Source of the DNA: Ktedonospora formicarum
Lineage (GTDB): Bacteria > Chloroflexota > Ktedonobacteria > Ktedonobacterales > Ktedonobacteraceae
Assembly (NCBI RefSeq): GCF_016587355.1
Contig: NZ_BNJF01000002.1
Location: 434,001-498,000 of the forward strand
Length of the DNA: 64,000 bases
Direction: 5' to 3'
The translations under genes were made by a program, and so were the position numbers. The notes below the pieces were generated by a model. It was not told where the DNA came from. It did not search any database and saw only the letters and a program-made list of their open reading frames with translations. Position 1 is the first letter of the stretch, and every line of letters starts with the position of its first letter. Shown here piece after piece: positions 45,847 to 54,626 of the stretch.

Positions 45847-46638
45847 TCAACTCTCTTGAGAATCATCCATGGGATACAGACTACAACCTCCATCTACAAG
45901 CATGACCGATCCGGTCATATAGCTTGCCATACGCGAGCAGAGAAATAAAAAGGTGTGAGCGATGGTCTCCGGTGGCTGTAAATAGGCCAGCGGGATTGCC
46001 TTCTCCGCTCGCTGGCGGTAGCCAGGATCTGTATCCCATTGCTGTTTGGCGAGTCCAACTGCGACAATGCCTGGCGCGATAGCGTTAGCGCGGATACCAT
46101 AGGGTGCCAGTTCACGCGCGAAGCCGCGCATCAAGGCTTTGAGGCCAGCCTTTGTAGCTGTATAGGGCGTAATCTCAGGCCATGGAACATCCTGGACCCA
46201 GGAAGAGGTAAAGAGCAGATGCCCCGCTGCCTTACCCTCAATCCAGCGTTGCGAAGCATACTGGGCTACCAGGAACGCAGAGCGCACATTCACTTTGAAG
46301 AGAGCATCGAAGCTCTCCAAAGGGTAATTCTGGATAGGGTAGGCATCAGTAATGCCAGCATGACAACACACAATGGTTGGCGCTCCACTCTGCTTCTCCA
46401 CCTGCTGCCATAAGCGAGCAACCTCTTCTGGCTGGGTTACATCGGCTTGATAATAGAAGACATGAGAACTTGAAATCTCTGCGTCAGCTAGAATCTGTTG
46501 AGCCTGGGTCTTGGGCAAGACGTCATTTACCGAAACTGTTGCCCCATGTTCCGCAAGTTCACGTATGACCACCCGCCCAATGGCGCCACAGCCCCCTGTT
46601 ATTAGAATATGCTGGTCTGTAAGATCGAGTAAATCCAT
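45847..46638 (-). CDS. SDR family oxidoreductase
   Basis: A 263-residue classical short-chain dehydrogenase. The cofactor loop is ITGGCGAIG, with Asp at the end of strand 2 region (SVNDVLPK) favouring NAD; the catalytic serine is in FTSSWVQD and the YTATKAG motif gives Tyr and Lys. It is probably a sugar or polyol dehydrogenase. AAGGAAGGG lies before ATG. It is divergent from the alpha-galactosidase gene and may act on its products, an inference. Confidence 0.85.
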   Translation of the reverse strand: MDLLDLTDQHILITGGCGAIGRVVIRELAEHGATVSVNDVLPKTQAQQILADAEISSSHVFYYQADVTQPEEVARLWQQVEKQSGAPTIVCCHAGITDAYPIQNYPLESFDALFKVNVRSAFLVAQYASQRWIEGKAAGHLLFTSSWVQDVPWPEITPYTATKAGLKALMRGFARELAPYGIRANAIAPGIVAVGLAKQQWDTDPGYRQRAEKAIPLAYLQPPETIAHTFLFLCSRMASYMTGSVMLVDGGCSLYPMDDSQES

Positions 46639-46855
46639 GCTACCCTTCCTTTGACAAACGATGAATTACAACTTGGTTGCCACTTGAAGCACTTCATGCT
46701 ATCCTAGCATAAGTTGCGCTTCAGGGCTTGTCAAGCTACGGGAGTGACTACCCCAGGGGAATTCCAAGTCCCCAACAGCTCTTTCATATCGCTATACAAA
46801 CCCACATATTAAATATGCGCATTTCTATATTGATATACATGGTGGAGGAGAGTTT

Positions 46856-48937
46856 ATGCCGATTCACACCACTGACAAAGGTTGGGTGCTTGAGACAAAG
46901 AGGACTGGCTATGCCTTGGGGTTCAACGAGGCCGGACTTCTGACCCATTGCTACTGGGGGCCTATTCTGCCATTCGCGGAAGATTATCCCACGCCTACGG
47001 ATTCACAAGGCTGGGCATCGTTTAATGGTCCTGCCCAGCTTACGAAACAAGAATATCCAGGATATGCTGGCCCAAGCTATATTGACCCCTGCCTTAAAGT
47101 GACTTTCAACGACGGAGTACGTGACGTGGTTCTGCGCCTGGACTACGTGGATCAGGAAGCGGAAGAATTAACCATTCACCTACGTGATACTCACTATCCA
47201 TTCCTGGTGACGCTCCACTACCGTATCCACGCGGATCAGGACTTAATCGAACGTTGGGCAACCATCACGAACGAAGACCAGACACCTATCGCGCTTGAGC
47301 GTATTTTCTCCGCCCAATGGCATCTTCCACAAGGCAACGATTACCGTTTCTCTCACCTCAATGGCCGCTGGTTAGACGAAACGCATCTGGTGCAGGAGCC
47401 ATTACAAGCAGGCTTAAAGGTTCTGGAAAGCCGACGTCTCACGACAAGTCATCACCACAATCCCTGGTTTGCTATCGACCGTGGTCAAGCTGATGAGGAT
47501 GCGGGCGAGGTTTGGTTCGGCCTTCTTGCCTGGAGTGGCAACTGGAAACTGGTGGCCGAAGTCACTGAGTTTGCCTCAACACGCCTCTCGCTTGGCATCA
47601 ATGATTGGGACTTTGCCTGGAAACTGAACGCGGGTGAGTCATTTACTACTCCAAGCAGCTATGCTGGCTATACGCGTGAAGGCTTTGGTGGCGCAAGCCG
47701 ACACCTCCATGATTTTGTTCGTGAAACCCTGGTGCCTCACGCGGAGCTTCCTCGCCAGGTCCTCTACAACTCATGGGAGGCCACCATGTTCGACGTCGAT
47801 GAGCAATCCCAGTTGGCTCTGGCACGCCAGGCGGCGGCTTTGGGGATAGAGCTCTTTGTGATGGACGATGGCTGGTTCCATAAACGCAACCTTGATAATG
47901 CGGGTCTGGGTGACTGGTGGCCTGATGAAGAGAAGTTCCCTCATGGCTTAGAGCCTCTTATCCAGGGGGTTAACGCGCTGGGCATGGATTTTGGGCTCTG
48001 GGTTGAGCCCGAAATGGTGAACCCGGATAGCGATCTCTATCGCAACCATCCTGACTGGGTCATTCACTTTCCAACACGCACGCGATCCGAGGCACGCAAT
48101 CAACTCATCTTAAACATGGCACGCCCCGATGTCCAGGAGTATCTCATCGAAAAGCTGGATCACCTGCTCACACAGCACAATATTCGCTTTATCAAGTGGG
48201 ATATGAACCGCAACGTAAGCGAACCGGGCTGGCCTGATGCCCCTGGTGATCAACGAGAACTCTGGGTGCGCTATGTACAAGGGCTCTATTATGTCTGGGG
48301 GACCTTACGCGCGCGACATCCTGAGGTTCGCTGGCAAAGTTGCTCCGGCGGCGGTGGACGCGCGGATCTGGGCATCTTAGGTCTCGCCGATCAAATCTGG
48401 GTGAGTGATAACACAGAGGCAACCGCCCGCCTTGGCATTCAAGAAGGTTTCTCGCAGGTTTTCCCCGCCTCTACGATGGAAGCCTGGGTAACAGATGCGA
48501 ACCCCAAAGTCGCCTCTCTGGCCTTCCGTTTCCATGCTAGCATGTGTGGTGTCCTTGGCATTGGAGCCAATATCCTGCACTGGAACGAGGGCGAGCGGGA
48601 ACAAGCCAAGCACCTCATCGCGCAATACAAAGAGATTCGCCCCATCGTGCAGTTTGGTGATCTCTACCGGCTTCGTTCGCCTCAGCTTCACGCCTTCTCA
48701 GCGCTTGAGTATATGACCAAGGATCGCTCAGAAGGAGCGCTTTTTGCCTTCCGGACTCAGATTCCCAATCCCACAGAACTGCCACTTCTATACTTACGCG
48801 GGCTTGACCCTGAGGCTCGCTACCGCGTAGAGGGTTTCGAGGAGATACGTTCCGGGCAAGCCTGGATGAACGTTGGTCTACAACTGACCCTGGATAATTT
48901 CGAAAGCACAATTCTTCGCATATCGAAAGTGTCCTGA
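46856..48937 (+). CDS. GH36 alpha-galactosidase
   Basis: A 693-residue glycoside hydrolase family 36 enzyme. The beta-sandwich N-domain is followed by the barrel with MDDGWFHKRN, the nucleophile Asp in RFIKWDMNRN, the SCSGGGGRADLGIL motif and the acid/base Asp in WVSDNTEATAR. It hydrolyses alpha-1,6-galactosides such as melibiose and raffinose. No signal peptide is present, so it acts inside the cell. GGAGGAG precedes ATG. A long hairpin follows. No transporter is adjacent. Confidence 0.92.
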   Translation: MPIHTTDKGWVLETKRTGYALGFNEAGLLTHCYWGPILPFAEDYPTPTDSQGWASFNGPAQLTKQEYPGYAGPSYIDPCLKVTFNDGVRDVVLRLDYVDQEAEELTIHLRDTHYPFLVTLHYRIHADQDLIERWATITNEDQTPIALERIFSAQWHLPQGNDYRFSHLNGRWLDETHLVQEPLQAGLKVLESRRLTTSHHHNPWFAIDRGQADEDAGEVWFGLLAWSGNWKLVAEVTEFASTRLSLGINDWDFAWKLNAGESFTTPSSYAGYTREGFGGASRHLHDFVRETLVPHAELPRQVLYNSWEATMFDVDEQSQLALARQAAALGIELFVMDDGWFHKRNLDNAGLGDWWPDEEKFPHGLEPLIQGVNALGMDFGLWVEPEMVNPDSDLYRNHPDWVIHFPTRTRSEARNQLILNMARPDVQEYLIEKLDHLLTQHNIRFIKWDMNRNVSEPGWPDAPGDQRELWVRYVQGLYYVWGTLRARHPEVRWQSCSGGGGRADLGILGLADQIWVSDNTEATARLGIQEGFSQVFPASTMEAWVTDANPKVASLAFRFHASMCGVLGIGANILHWNEGEREQAKHLIAQYKEIRPIVQFGDLYRLRSPQLHAFSALEYMTKDRSEGALFAFRTQIPNPTELPLLYLRGLDPEARYRVEGFEEIRSGQAWMNVGLQLTLDNFESTILRISKVS

Positions 48938-48946
48938 TCATCAGAG

Positions 48947-48984
48947 TGCAAGCCCTCTTGCTGTTGGTAGCAAGAGGGCTTGTA
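48947..48984 (+). terminator. 16-bp stem terminator after alpha-galactosidase
   Basis: 48947-48962 pairs with 48969-48984 (one G-T pair) around GTTGGT, ten bases past the stop. Confidence 0.75.
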
Positions 48985-49039
48985 CCCTTATATTCACCAC
49001 AAGATCGCACTTGCAGCACTCGAAAGACTTGAGCGCCTA

Positions 49040-49100
49040 TTTGTAGACGTAGAGCTTTAGCCTACGCAAAGCTCACCACTCAATTGTCCTGCTTTCTGCT
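49040..49100. repeat. decayed dispersed repeat, copy 1
   Basis: About 44 bases from 49040 resemble 57485-57529 in the same order (shared blocks TGTAG, AGAGCTT, AGCCTA, CTCAAT) with roughly seven of ten positions equal by eye. The block can fold (CGTAG with CTACG). It looks like a dispersed intergenic repeat of the genome. Confidence 0.4.
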
Positions 49101-49109
49101 CTCGTTATC

Positions 49110-50087
49110 TTATTCTCCAAACAATCCATCATAAAATGCATCTCGCCCCAGGCGATTCAGGTGTCCGATTTTTCGCCTCTCATAGAAATCTCTCACGTCC
49201 CCTCGCTCAAAATACCAGATACAGTCAAACAAGATGCTGAGTTTATAGACATCAAACAGATGCCTCTTTTCGCTATTACTTAGCGCTCTATAGTGTGCGT
49301 ATTCCGATGCTACACTGTGGGCACTATAGAGATCGATTACATTATCATCTGGTTTGAATTGATGCCAGGTATTCCATTCAAAGGATGGGATAAACGGATT
49401 TATGAGCGTGGCAAGGTCATAGGTAAGAAAGGTATAATTCGCGTCGTCGAAATCAAGTAAAGCCTGAAATTCGCCGTTTTTGAAGAGGATGTTAGAGAAG
49501 TGAAAGTCACAATGACAAACCCCTTTGGGGAGCGTTCTAGGAAGCTGAAGTATTGCTAGCTCATCCTCAAACCACTTCAGCTTCTCTTCCGCATTAACTG
49601 AGCCTATTCGACTGACCGCCTCATGGGCCAACTCGCGAGCAAGATCAACACTGTAGTTCCATCTATACTCCGTTTTGCGCGGCTTATAGCCTTTGGTGAT
49701 GATTTGTAGTTCCGCGACTTTTTGTATCAGCTGCTTTTGCTGAATCTCAGTAGGTCTCTCTAAATGCTGCCCCTCAACGAATTCAAAAATCGCATACGGT
49801 TTTTCATTGAAGATACCAACATATCCCCCTCCCCTATTCTTCAATAGTCCTGGGCAGGGGTAATTCTTGCGCTTTAAATGCCGGATAAGATTGCTTTCAA
49901 ATAGCACTGAACCTATAGAGCGGCTTTCATAATATCTGAAAACAAACACGCCCTTCGTAGTTGTAATTCGACAATTGGTCTGCACAGTTCCAAGCGTCAA
50001 TGGTTTAAAACTCACCAATTCCCCCAGATGATAATTGGCAAGGATCGCTCTTAAGTCATGCTCTGATAACATTGTTTTTGCTGCCAT
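49110..50087 (-). CDS. aminoglycoside/homoserine phosphotransferase-like kinase
   Basis: A 325-residue APH-family kinase. The Brenner-type catalytic motif is CHCDFHFSNILFKNGEFQAL (Asp and Asn), followed by the metal Asp in LLDFDDANYTF. The N-terminal lobe has AIFEFVEGQHL. Such proteins phosphorylate homoserine, choline or small alcohols; resistance is possible but not indicated. Start ATG 50087 has no strong ribosome site; ATG 50072 is also possible. Upstream gene and terminator separate it, so it probably has its own promoter. Confidence 0.8.
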   Translation of the reverse strand: MAAKTMLSEHDLRAILANYHLGELVSFKPLTLGTVQTNCRITTTKGVFVFRYYESRSIGSVLFESNLIRHLKRKNYPCPGLLKNRGGGYVGIFNEKPYAIFEFVEGQHLERPTEIQQKQLIQKVAELQIITKGYKPRKTEYRWNYSVDLARELAHEAVSRIGSVNAEEKLKWFEDELAILQLPRTLPKGVCHCDFHFSNILFKNGEFQALLDFDDANYTFLTYDLATLINPFIPSFEWNTWHQFKPDDNVIDLYSAHSVASEYAHYRALSNSEKRHLFDVYKLSILFDCIWYFERGDVRDFYERRKIGHLNRLGRDAFYDGLFGE

Positions 50088-50145
50088 GCAGTTTATTCTA
50101 TCAAATAGGCACCAGAGGAGACTACCAGAATCTCAATCTGAAGAT

Positions 50146-50193
50146 AAAAAAGGAAAGAGGGTTTGCCGTATGGGCAACCCTCTTTCCTTTTTT
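50146..50193 (-). terminator. long hairpin with A/T tails
   Basis: A run AAAAAAGGAAAGAGG (from 50146) pairs with CCTCTTTCCTTTTTT (to 50193) with further pairing inside. It lies 15 bases after the stop of the repeat protein gene on the minus strand. Confidence 0.85.
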
Positions 50194-50207
50194 ATTAGCT
50201 TGCTCTA

Positions 50208-50576
50208 CTAGAAATCGCCATCCTGAGAACCCTGGCTCTCAGTGTCAGTGGTGTTGCTTTCGTCGGTCGCGTTTGTCTCGTCCGTCGCTGTCGCTTTGTC
50301 GGTCGCACTCTTCTCGTCCGTCGTAGCAGCTTTGTCGGTTGCGCTCATCTCGTCCGTCGCCGTGGCTTCGTCCGTTGCGCTCATCTCGTCCGTCGCTGTC
50401 GCTTCGTCCGTTGCGCTCATCTCGTCGGTTGTTGTGGCCTCATCAGAGTTTCCAGCGTCCGCAGCAAGGGCGTAAGTATCTGGGTCAGAACTATGAGAAG
50501 CGGCATGGGCCATATGCGGGAGGGCCAGGAAGCCCGCGAGCATACAAAGCGCCACAAATAAGACAATTTTCTTCAT
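50208..50576 (-). CDS. secreted acidic low-complexity repeat protein
   Basis: A 122-residue protein. Residues 1-25 form a signal peptide (KKIVLFVALCMLAGFLALP, site after AHA). Residues 47-112 consist of about eleven copies of a six-residue unit close to ATATDE or MSATDE, rich in Thr, Asp, Glu and Ala with no hydrophobic core, so it should be disordered and strongly acidic. The DNA shows the matching 18/36-bp tandem repeat. It may bind calcium or metals or serve as a wall spacer; I know no family. Divergent from the MauE-like gene. Confidence 0.65.
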   Translation of the reverse strand: MKKIVLFVALCMLAGFLALPHMAHAASHSSDPDTYALAADAGNSDEATTTDEMSATDEATATDEMSATDEATATDEMSATDKAATTDEKSATDKATATDETNATDESNTTDTESQGSQDGDF

Positions 50577-50931
50577 GCTAAAGTTCCTCTCTATACAAGG
50601 AGTTAATTTAGTATCTACTTTAAGGATACAAAAGGAAGCAAATAGTTAAAAGTGTATCTAAATTTTAATTCTATTTTAAGGTTATATTAGCCTTTGGCAG
50701 TATATACTTGGCAGTATGCTATATTTCGTTTTTCTCAATATATAGTGTTTCAAACTTATTTCTCAGCATTTTTCAACTATCATCGGTTTTTATATGCCAG
50801 AAGTGCGATCAACATCTAAGTGCATGCATACAACATGTAGAGTAAATGTATGCTAAATGTCATGTAGTTCTCTTACTTTCTCAGGTATGCTTCTAGCTAG
50901 AAATAGTAACTTTGCGACGGTAGGATAGAAT
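50577..50931. other. AT-rich divergent promoter region
   Basis: 355 bases between the repeat protein and the MauE-like gene. It is clearly more AT-rich than its surroundings and contains no gene. It should hold both promoters, but the many A/T runs prevent choosing a hexamer pair. Confidence 0.5.
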
Positions 50932-51462
50932 ATGACCGCATTGTATATCCAGGCATTCTGTCGAATCGTTATCGGGTTGGTTTTCGCTATTTCGAGTTTC
51001 GGCAAACTACGTGACATTCCCAAATTTCAACGAGCTATTCTTGGCTTCCGCCTTCTCCCACGGCGTCTAAGCAGGTCAATCGCTCTTTTTTTCCTGAGCG
51101 GTGAGCTAACAGTAGTTGTATTTGTTACGCTCGGCGGACCACTCCTCCTCTCTGGGTTTCTTCTCGCAGCACTTCTACTGCTCATGTTCAGTGGCGCTCT
51201 AGCTTCAGTCCTGGTAAGAAGGCTCCAAACGAACTGTAATTGCTTTGGCGCAAGCGAGAAGAATGTCTCCACCACCGATATCTGGCGCAATCTGGGCTTT
51301 CTTATCTGCGCCGCTGGTGGCTGCGGGGCGATATTCTGGACGCGAAATCAGCAGATGAACCTGGGAAGTATTGAGTGGCTCCTGGCATCGTTGGGGGCAT
51401 TAATATTTGTTCTGATCTGGATTCAGCTTGGAGAGATTGTACAACTCTTTCGCCTGAGTTGA
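50932..51462 (+). CDS. MauE/DoxX-family membrane protein
   Basis: A 176-residue membrane protein with four to five helices. The first helix region (FCRIVIGLVFAISSFGKLRD) and the paired-cysteine segment LQTNCNCFGASE are typical of MauE, which works with MauD to form disulfides in exported proteins. AGGA lies seven bases before ATG. The next gene, 40 bases downstream, is the N-terminus of just such a MauD/TlpA-like partner, now broken by a TnpB element, so the pair has lost one half. Confidence 0.8.
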   Translation: MTALYIQAFCRIVIGLVFAISSFGKLRDIPKFQRAILGFRLLPRRLSRSIALFFLSGELTVVVFVTLGGPLLLSGFLLAALLLLMFSGALASVLVRRLQTNCNCFGASEKNVSTTDIWRNLGFLICAAGGCGAIFWTRNQQMNLGSIEWLLASLGALIFVLIWIQLGEIVQLFRLS

Positions 51463-51501
51463 GGCATAACTCTCCCAGCTTAATAGAAAAGGAGAATGGG
51501 G

Positions 51502-51768
51502 TTGGAAACCGTTTTGATCGTAAGTTCGGTACTGCTCTGGCTAGTTGTATTATGCAATATTGTGCTGACATTAGCCTTGATTCGCAGAGTCAACGCCAAC
51601 GCTCCTAAAATGAGCGATCTGGAGCAAGGGGGCCTGGATAAAATGACCTCTGCTCCAGATTTTCATGCGGAGACTCTCCAAGGAGACGAGGTGAATCTGG
51701 CAACATATACCACTACTGGGCAGCAAACAGCGTTTCTCTTTATTTCAACTCACTGCGAACCCTGTCCT
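51502..51768 (+). pseudogene. MauD/TlpA-like thioredoxin, truncated by a TnpB element
   Basis: The gene opens with a membrane helix (VLIVSSVLLWLVVLCNIVLTL), then the redoxin start APDFHAETLQGDEVNLATY and the active site STHCEPC. Two codons later the sequence changes to the right end of the TnpB element, and nothing beyond resembles a thioredoxin fold. About 120 residues are missing. TTG 51502 has AAGGAG seven bases upstream; ATG 51496 is too close. The frame continues to 52047 but is antisense to tnpB there. The rest of the gene is not found beyond the element. Confidence 0.75.
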
Positions 51769-51900
51769 GAGTGCTCCCCGTGCTCAAGCAGCGGGGGTTC
51801 CAGAGGTTCGTCTCACGCTTCCAGTTCTTCTCGCCAAAGGAGAAGAACTGGCTCTAATGGAGGTTCCTCTGAACTTTTGGGCAGACGCACTCTGGCTCGG
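51769..51900 (-). ncRNA. probable TnpB guide RNA (omega/reRNA) at the right end
   Basis: The 3' part of tnpB and the following 45 bases should form the guide RNA scaffold. A GC-rich hairpin (51776-51796, CCCCG against CGGGG with inner pairing) sits just before the right boundary, as in IS605 guide RNAs. The guide would be the flanking bases, here the mauD-like active-site region (minus-strand reading of about 51750-51768). Boundaries are approximate. Confidence 0.5.
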
Positions 51901-53411
51901 GTCAGACCCAAGCTTCGGGGCAGATCCTGCCCCTCTTTCGCACGTTGGATCAGACACTCGTGTGCTGCCCGCAGGCGCGCCTCCGCACCTTCCCAATACG
52001 CCTGGTATCGGGCACACGAGGGGATGGGATCTACTGGATCAAGATAGGCAGCCAAAAACGCCGAATAGAGGTCGCGTTGCACGGGACCCACACCACACTC
52101 GCACTGATGCCAGCGCTGAGAGAGCGGTTTCTTGACCTTCTTGCCACAGCCATGACACCATTGGCTCAGCGCTGTGGTGCGTGTGGGGACTTCTACCAGG
52201 GTGCCGCCCGTGCTTGCAACGGTGCGTTTCAACAGTGCTACAAACATCCCTGGGGCTCGCAGTCCCACGCTCTTGCCATAGGTTTTTTGCCATGCCTTAT
52301 AGGACATCTTTTCGAGGATGATGGTCTTGCCCAGCGCCATCACCTCATGGACCTTGCGACCATGCAGGCTCTTGCGGTGTGCCGCCAGCTTGCGCTCTTT
52401 GGTCGCCTTGCGCCGCCTCGTTGCCTGGTAGCGCTTGCTCTGCTTCCACTGTCGCTTCTTCGTGCCCTGCTTCTTGATGCGTCCCTTCTCATCGTAGTGT
52501 TCTGGGTTGCCTGCTCGCCTTTGTCGATCCATCTGCCGCTGCAGACGACGTATGGCCTTGGCGTCAGGAGCCAGTTCGGCGCAGAACACCTGCAGGCTGG
52601 CTTCTCCCTCTTGGGGCACGAGTGCCAGGGTGGAGGGACCGAGATCAGCGCCAACGATCCCTTGCTCAACCGTGTGCTTCGCTTTGTGGTGAGGCGTCCC
52701 CTCCAGGACGAGTTGCACACAGTAGCGATCCCCTTCTGCATCGGCACCAGCCGCTCTCTTGCTGCTAGCGGGACGCTGGAGGAGACGGGCGTACTTGATG
52801 CGATGTCTCAGGCCATGAGCCACCACTTCATCCTGCCAATCAATGAGGGCTGGCAACTGATCTCCGTTCCAGAGGAGGAACCCCGCATTTCCGGCTTCGG
52901 GAGGCTGCAGGACAAAGCGCAGACCAGTGTCATTGCGCTTGTTCTCAATGCTGCAGAAGCCTCGCCCTCGGCTCTTGAAGCGCACGCGTTTGGCCTTGCC
53001 GAGGCAGACACGATTGAGAGCACGGTAGGCGCGGCTCGCCAGGGTTTGGGCGAGCACGGCATCGATGTGCTCGGCAATCCAGCCCACGCGCAAGCCCTTG
53101 ACCGCTTGATGCAGGGAGGTTTCGGTGAAACCATGGGCTTGACGCAAGGCAGAGAAGGCCACCGCTCGCTCAGCTTTGCGGGTGCGAGGAAGAGCACGGG
53201 CCTCCTGCCAGGCGGGGTCAGCTCGCATGCGGCGCAGGCGTCTTTGTCCGAGAGAGAGGATGGCATTGTAGAGCTGTCGGGCCGCTTCCAGATGGGCGCG
53301 CAAGCGCTTGGCCTGCCCGGCGTTCACCACGAGAGGCAGTTCCAGCAGGAAGGTGGATGTACGGATCTTGGGTGCTTGTGTGTGGGTGCTTGCAGCCTGG
53401 CGCTTCATCAT
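51813..53411 (-). CDS. tnpB: RNA-guided nuclease TnpB (OrfB)
   Basis: A 532-residue TnpB. The RuvC residues are intact: Asp in GIVGADLGPSTLALV, Glu in KTIILEKMSYKAW, and Asp in VQRDLYSAFLAAYL. The zinc ribbon is SQWCHGCGKK with QCECG. The N-terminal half holds the WED-like region with LYNAILSLGQRRLRR. It should cut DNA guided by an RNA from the element's right end. ATG 53411 has AGGAG seven bases upstream; ATG 53429 overlaps the site. The high GC of the gene differs from the flanking genes, in line with transfer. An antisense frame of 510 codons is a by-product. Confidence 0.9.
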   Translation of the reverse strand: MMKRQAASTHTQAPKIRTSTFLLELPLVVNAGQAKRLRAHLEAARQLYNAILSLGQRRLRRMRADPAWQEARALPRTRKAERAVAFSALRQAHGFTETSLHQAVKGLRVGWIAEHIDAVLAQTLASRAYRALNRVCLGKAKRVRFKSRGRGFCSIENKRNDTGLRFVLQPPEAGNAGFLLWNGDQLPALIDWQDEVVAHGLRHRIKYARLLQRPASSKRAAGADAEGDRYCVQLVLEGTPHHKAKHTVEQGIVGADLGPSTLALVPQEGEASLQVFCAELAPDAKAIRRLQRQMDRQRRAGNPEHYDEKGRIKKQGTKKRQWKQSKRYQATRRRKATKERKLAAHRKSLHGRKVHEVMALGKTIILEKMSYKAWQKTYGKSVGLRAPGMFVALLKRTVASTGGTLVEVPTRTTALSQWCHGCGKKVKKPLSQRWHQCECGVGPVQRDLYSAFLAAYLDPVDPIPSCARYQAYWEGAEARLRAAHECLIQRAKEGQDLPRSLGLTRARVRLPKSSEEPPLEPVLLLWREELEA

Positions 53412-53486
53412 CCCATCTCTCCTGTGCATGACACTTTGTGGTTAGATCATATGTTCCATATGATAGCAGCATGCTGACCTCTCGTC

Positions 53487-53595
53487 AAGTACCCCACCAT
53501 CCGCTGTTGTGAGGATTCGCCCCTCCCCTGCGCCTTTCAAGGAACGGCGATTCATCCCTGCCATCAATGAGCAGGGCTTTCTCGCTCGGATTCTT
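53487..53595. other. element end with terminal hairpin (left end or remnant of a second element)
   Basis: In the plus direction this segment reads like an IS605-type right end: AAGGAACGGCGATTCATCCC, then CCCTGC/GCAGGG hairpin and CTTTCTCGC. In the minus direction it would be the left end of the TnpB element just after host TTAC. A second candidate left end exists nearer the gene: a hairpin TCATATG/CATATGA at about 53440-53465 and the word TTGAC. I cannot decide which is right. Confidence 0.4.
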
Positions 53596-53596
53596 G

Positions 53597-54301
53597 TAAT
53601 GTATGACCCTGAGGATCAATGGGAAGGATCGTTTGCAGCAGGGAAAAGTCTTCAATATTATCCAAAATGAGAAGCCAATTTTCATGGCTGGTTAACCAGA
53701 GCTTGATGAGCTCAATAGCACAATCTTCCTTCTGCTCGCTATGAGAAGACAGTTTCAAAAGAGCTCTCAGGGCCACACAGCTAGCATTGAGATCTTCACG
53801 GGTCTCGGCTTGCATCCACAGCACCTTCGCATAAGCGTTTCGGTAGCGATAAATATACTCTATAGCAGCCTGTGTCTTGCCAATGCCTCCAATACCACTG
53901 AGGGCCTGAACCTGTGAGAAAGGCCCCCCCTTTTCAGCAAAAAAAGTCGTATAGAGATCATTAAGCGCTTCTTCGCGACCAGTGAAGAAAGGATTTCGCT
54001 GATAGGGGACATACCAGAAATGAGAAGAGACATTTGTGACTCTATTCGAGTCTTGAGGTACCAATGAAAGATGTCTGGGGGTAGATGTCACAGGAAAGCC
54101 TAGCTCATCAGCATTCTTTTGAAATAAGGCGCAGAGTTTCTCGCGATAGAAGGGGCTCGGGAAGGCCAATCCTTTTTCCCAGCGGTGAATATAGGACGAA
54201 GCGGGAGCGCTAATCTGATCTGCCACATAACATTGTGACCAGCCCCTTAGCTCTCTCTCTCGTCGTAAAGAATGGTTAGGCGTTGCTTTAGCGTTTTTCA
54301 T
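53597..54301 (-). pseudogene. XRE/NB-ARC regulator, 3' end lost
   Basis: The N-terminus holds an XRE helix-turn-helix (LRRERELRGWSQCYVADQIS through HRWEKG), then, after a linker, an NB-ARC P-loop (ALSGIGGIGKTQAAIEYIY) and Walker B (NWLLILDNIEDFSLL). Family members in Ktedonobacteria continue past the PQGHILLTTR motif into TPR repeats, giving 700 residues or more. Here homology ends at PQGH, where element sequence begins. ATG 54301 follows GGAGGG. About two thirds of the gene is missing, so it should be inactive. Confidence 0.7.
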
Positions 54302-54626
54302 CGCACTCGGTTCCCTCCAATGCACTGAAAAGGAATACGAAAGAGCTTGAAAAATTGAGGTTTGTTTGTAATCTTCAGGAAAAGCACCAATGAAGATGGA
54401 GCATTCAATCTTCTATCTGTCCCATTGTGCATCAAGCATAAAGATAAAGCAAGGGAAGCGTGTTCTTCAGCCAGAGCTGTTAAGCCCTGTTATCGGGAGT
54501 AGTGGAAGGCAGAGGTTCTCTTGACAAATCCCGCTCTCATCGTGTACGGTACCCACATTCGCTAGAGCTACACAATCTGGTTGTAGCCCTATAGCATATT
54601 ACTTTAGAAGATAGGAGACTTATTAC
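54302..54626. other. intergenic region with the tet-like gene promoter
   Basis: 325 bases between the truncated regulator and the leader ORF. Apart from the promoter at 54521-54550, nothing coding or repeated was seen. Confidence 0.55.
54521..54550 (+). promoter_or_regulatory. candidate promoter of the tet-like gene
   Basis: TTGACA (54521-54526, perfect) and TACGGT (54545-54550, weak -10) are 18 bases apart. The leader before the coding region would be about 140 bases, long enough for an attenuator. Confidence 0.5.

Larger units (their letters stand above)
51769..53595 (-). mobile_element. IS200/IS605-type element carrying only tnpB
   Basis: The element is read on the minus strand. Its right end lies at about 51769, where the hairpin of the guide RNA abuts mauD-like sequence. 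The left end is at about 53595, next to host TTAC on the minus strand, or alternatively near 53485 if the last 110 bases belong to another element. No TnpA transposase is present, so it cannot move alone. The DNA on its two sides comes from two different genes in opposite directions. Confidence 0.65.

Noticed and set aside
50250..50450. Regular tandem repeat that might suggest a CRISPR array
   Set aside because: Units are adjacent without spacers and code in frame for a secreted acidic repeat protein.
51945..53477. 510-codon plus-strand frame opposite tnpB
   Set aside because: It is antisense to a clear TnpB with intact motifs, has no ribosome site and no family pattern; high GC makes long antisense frames common.
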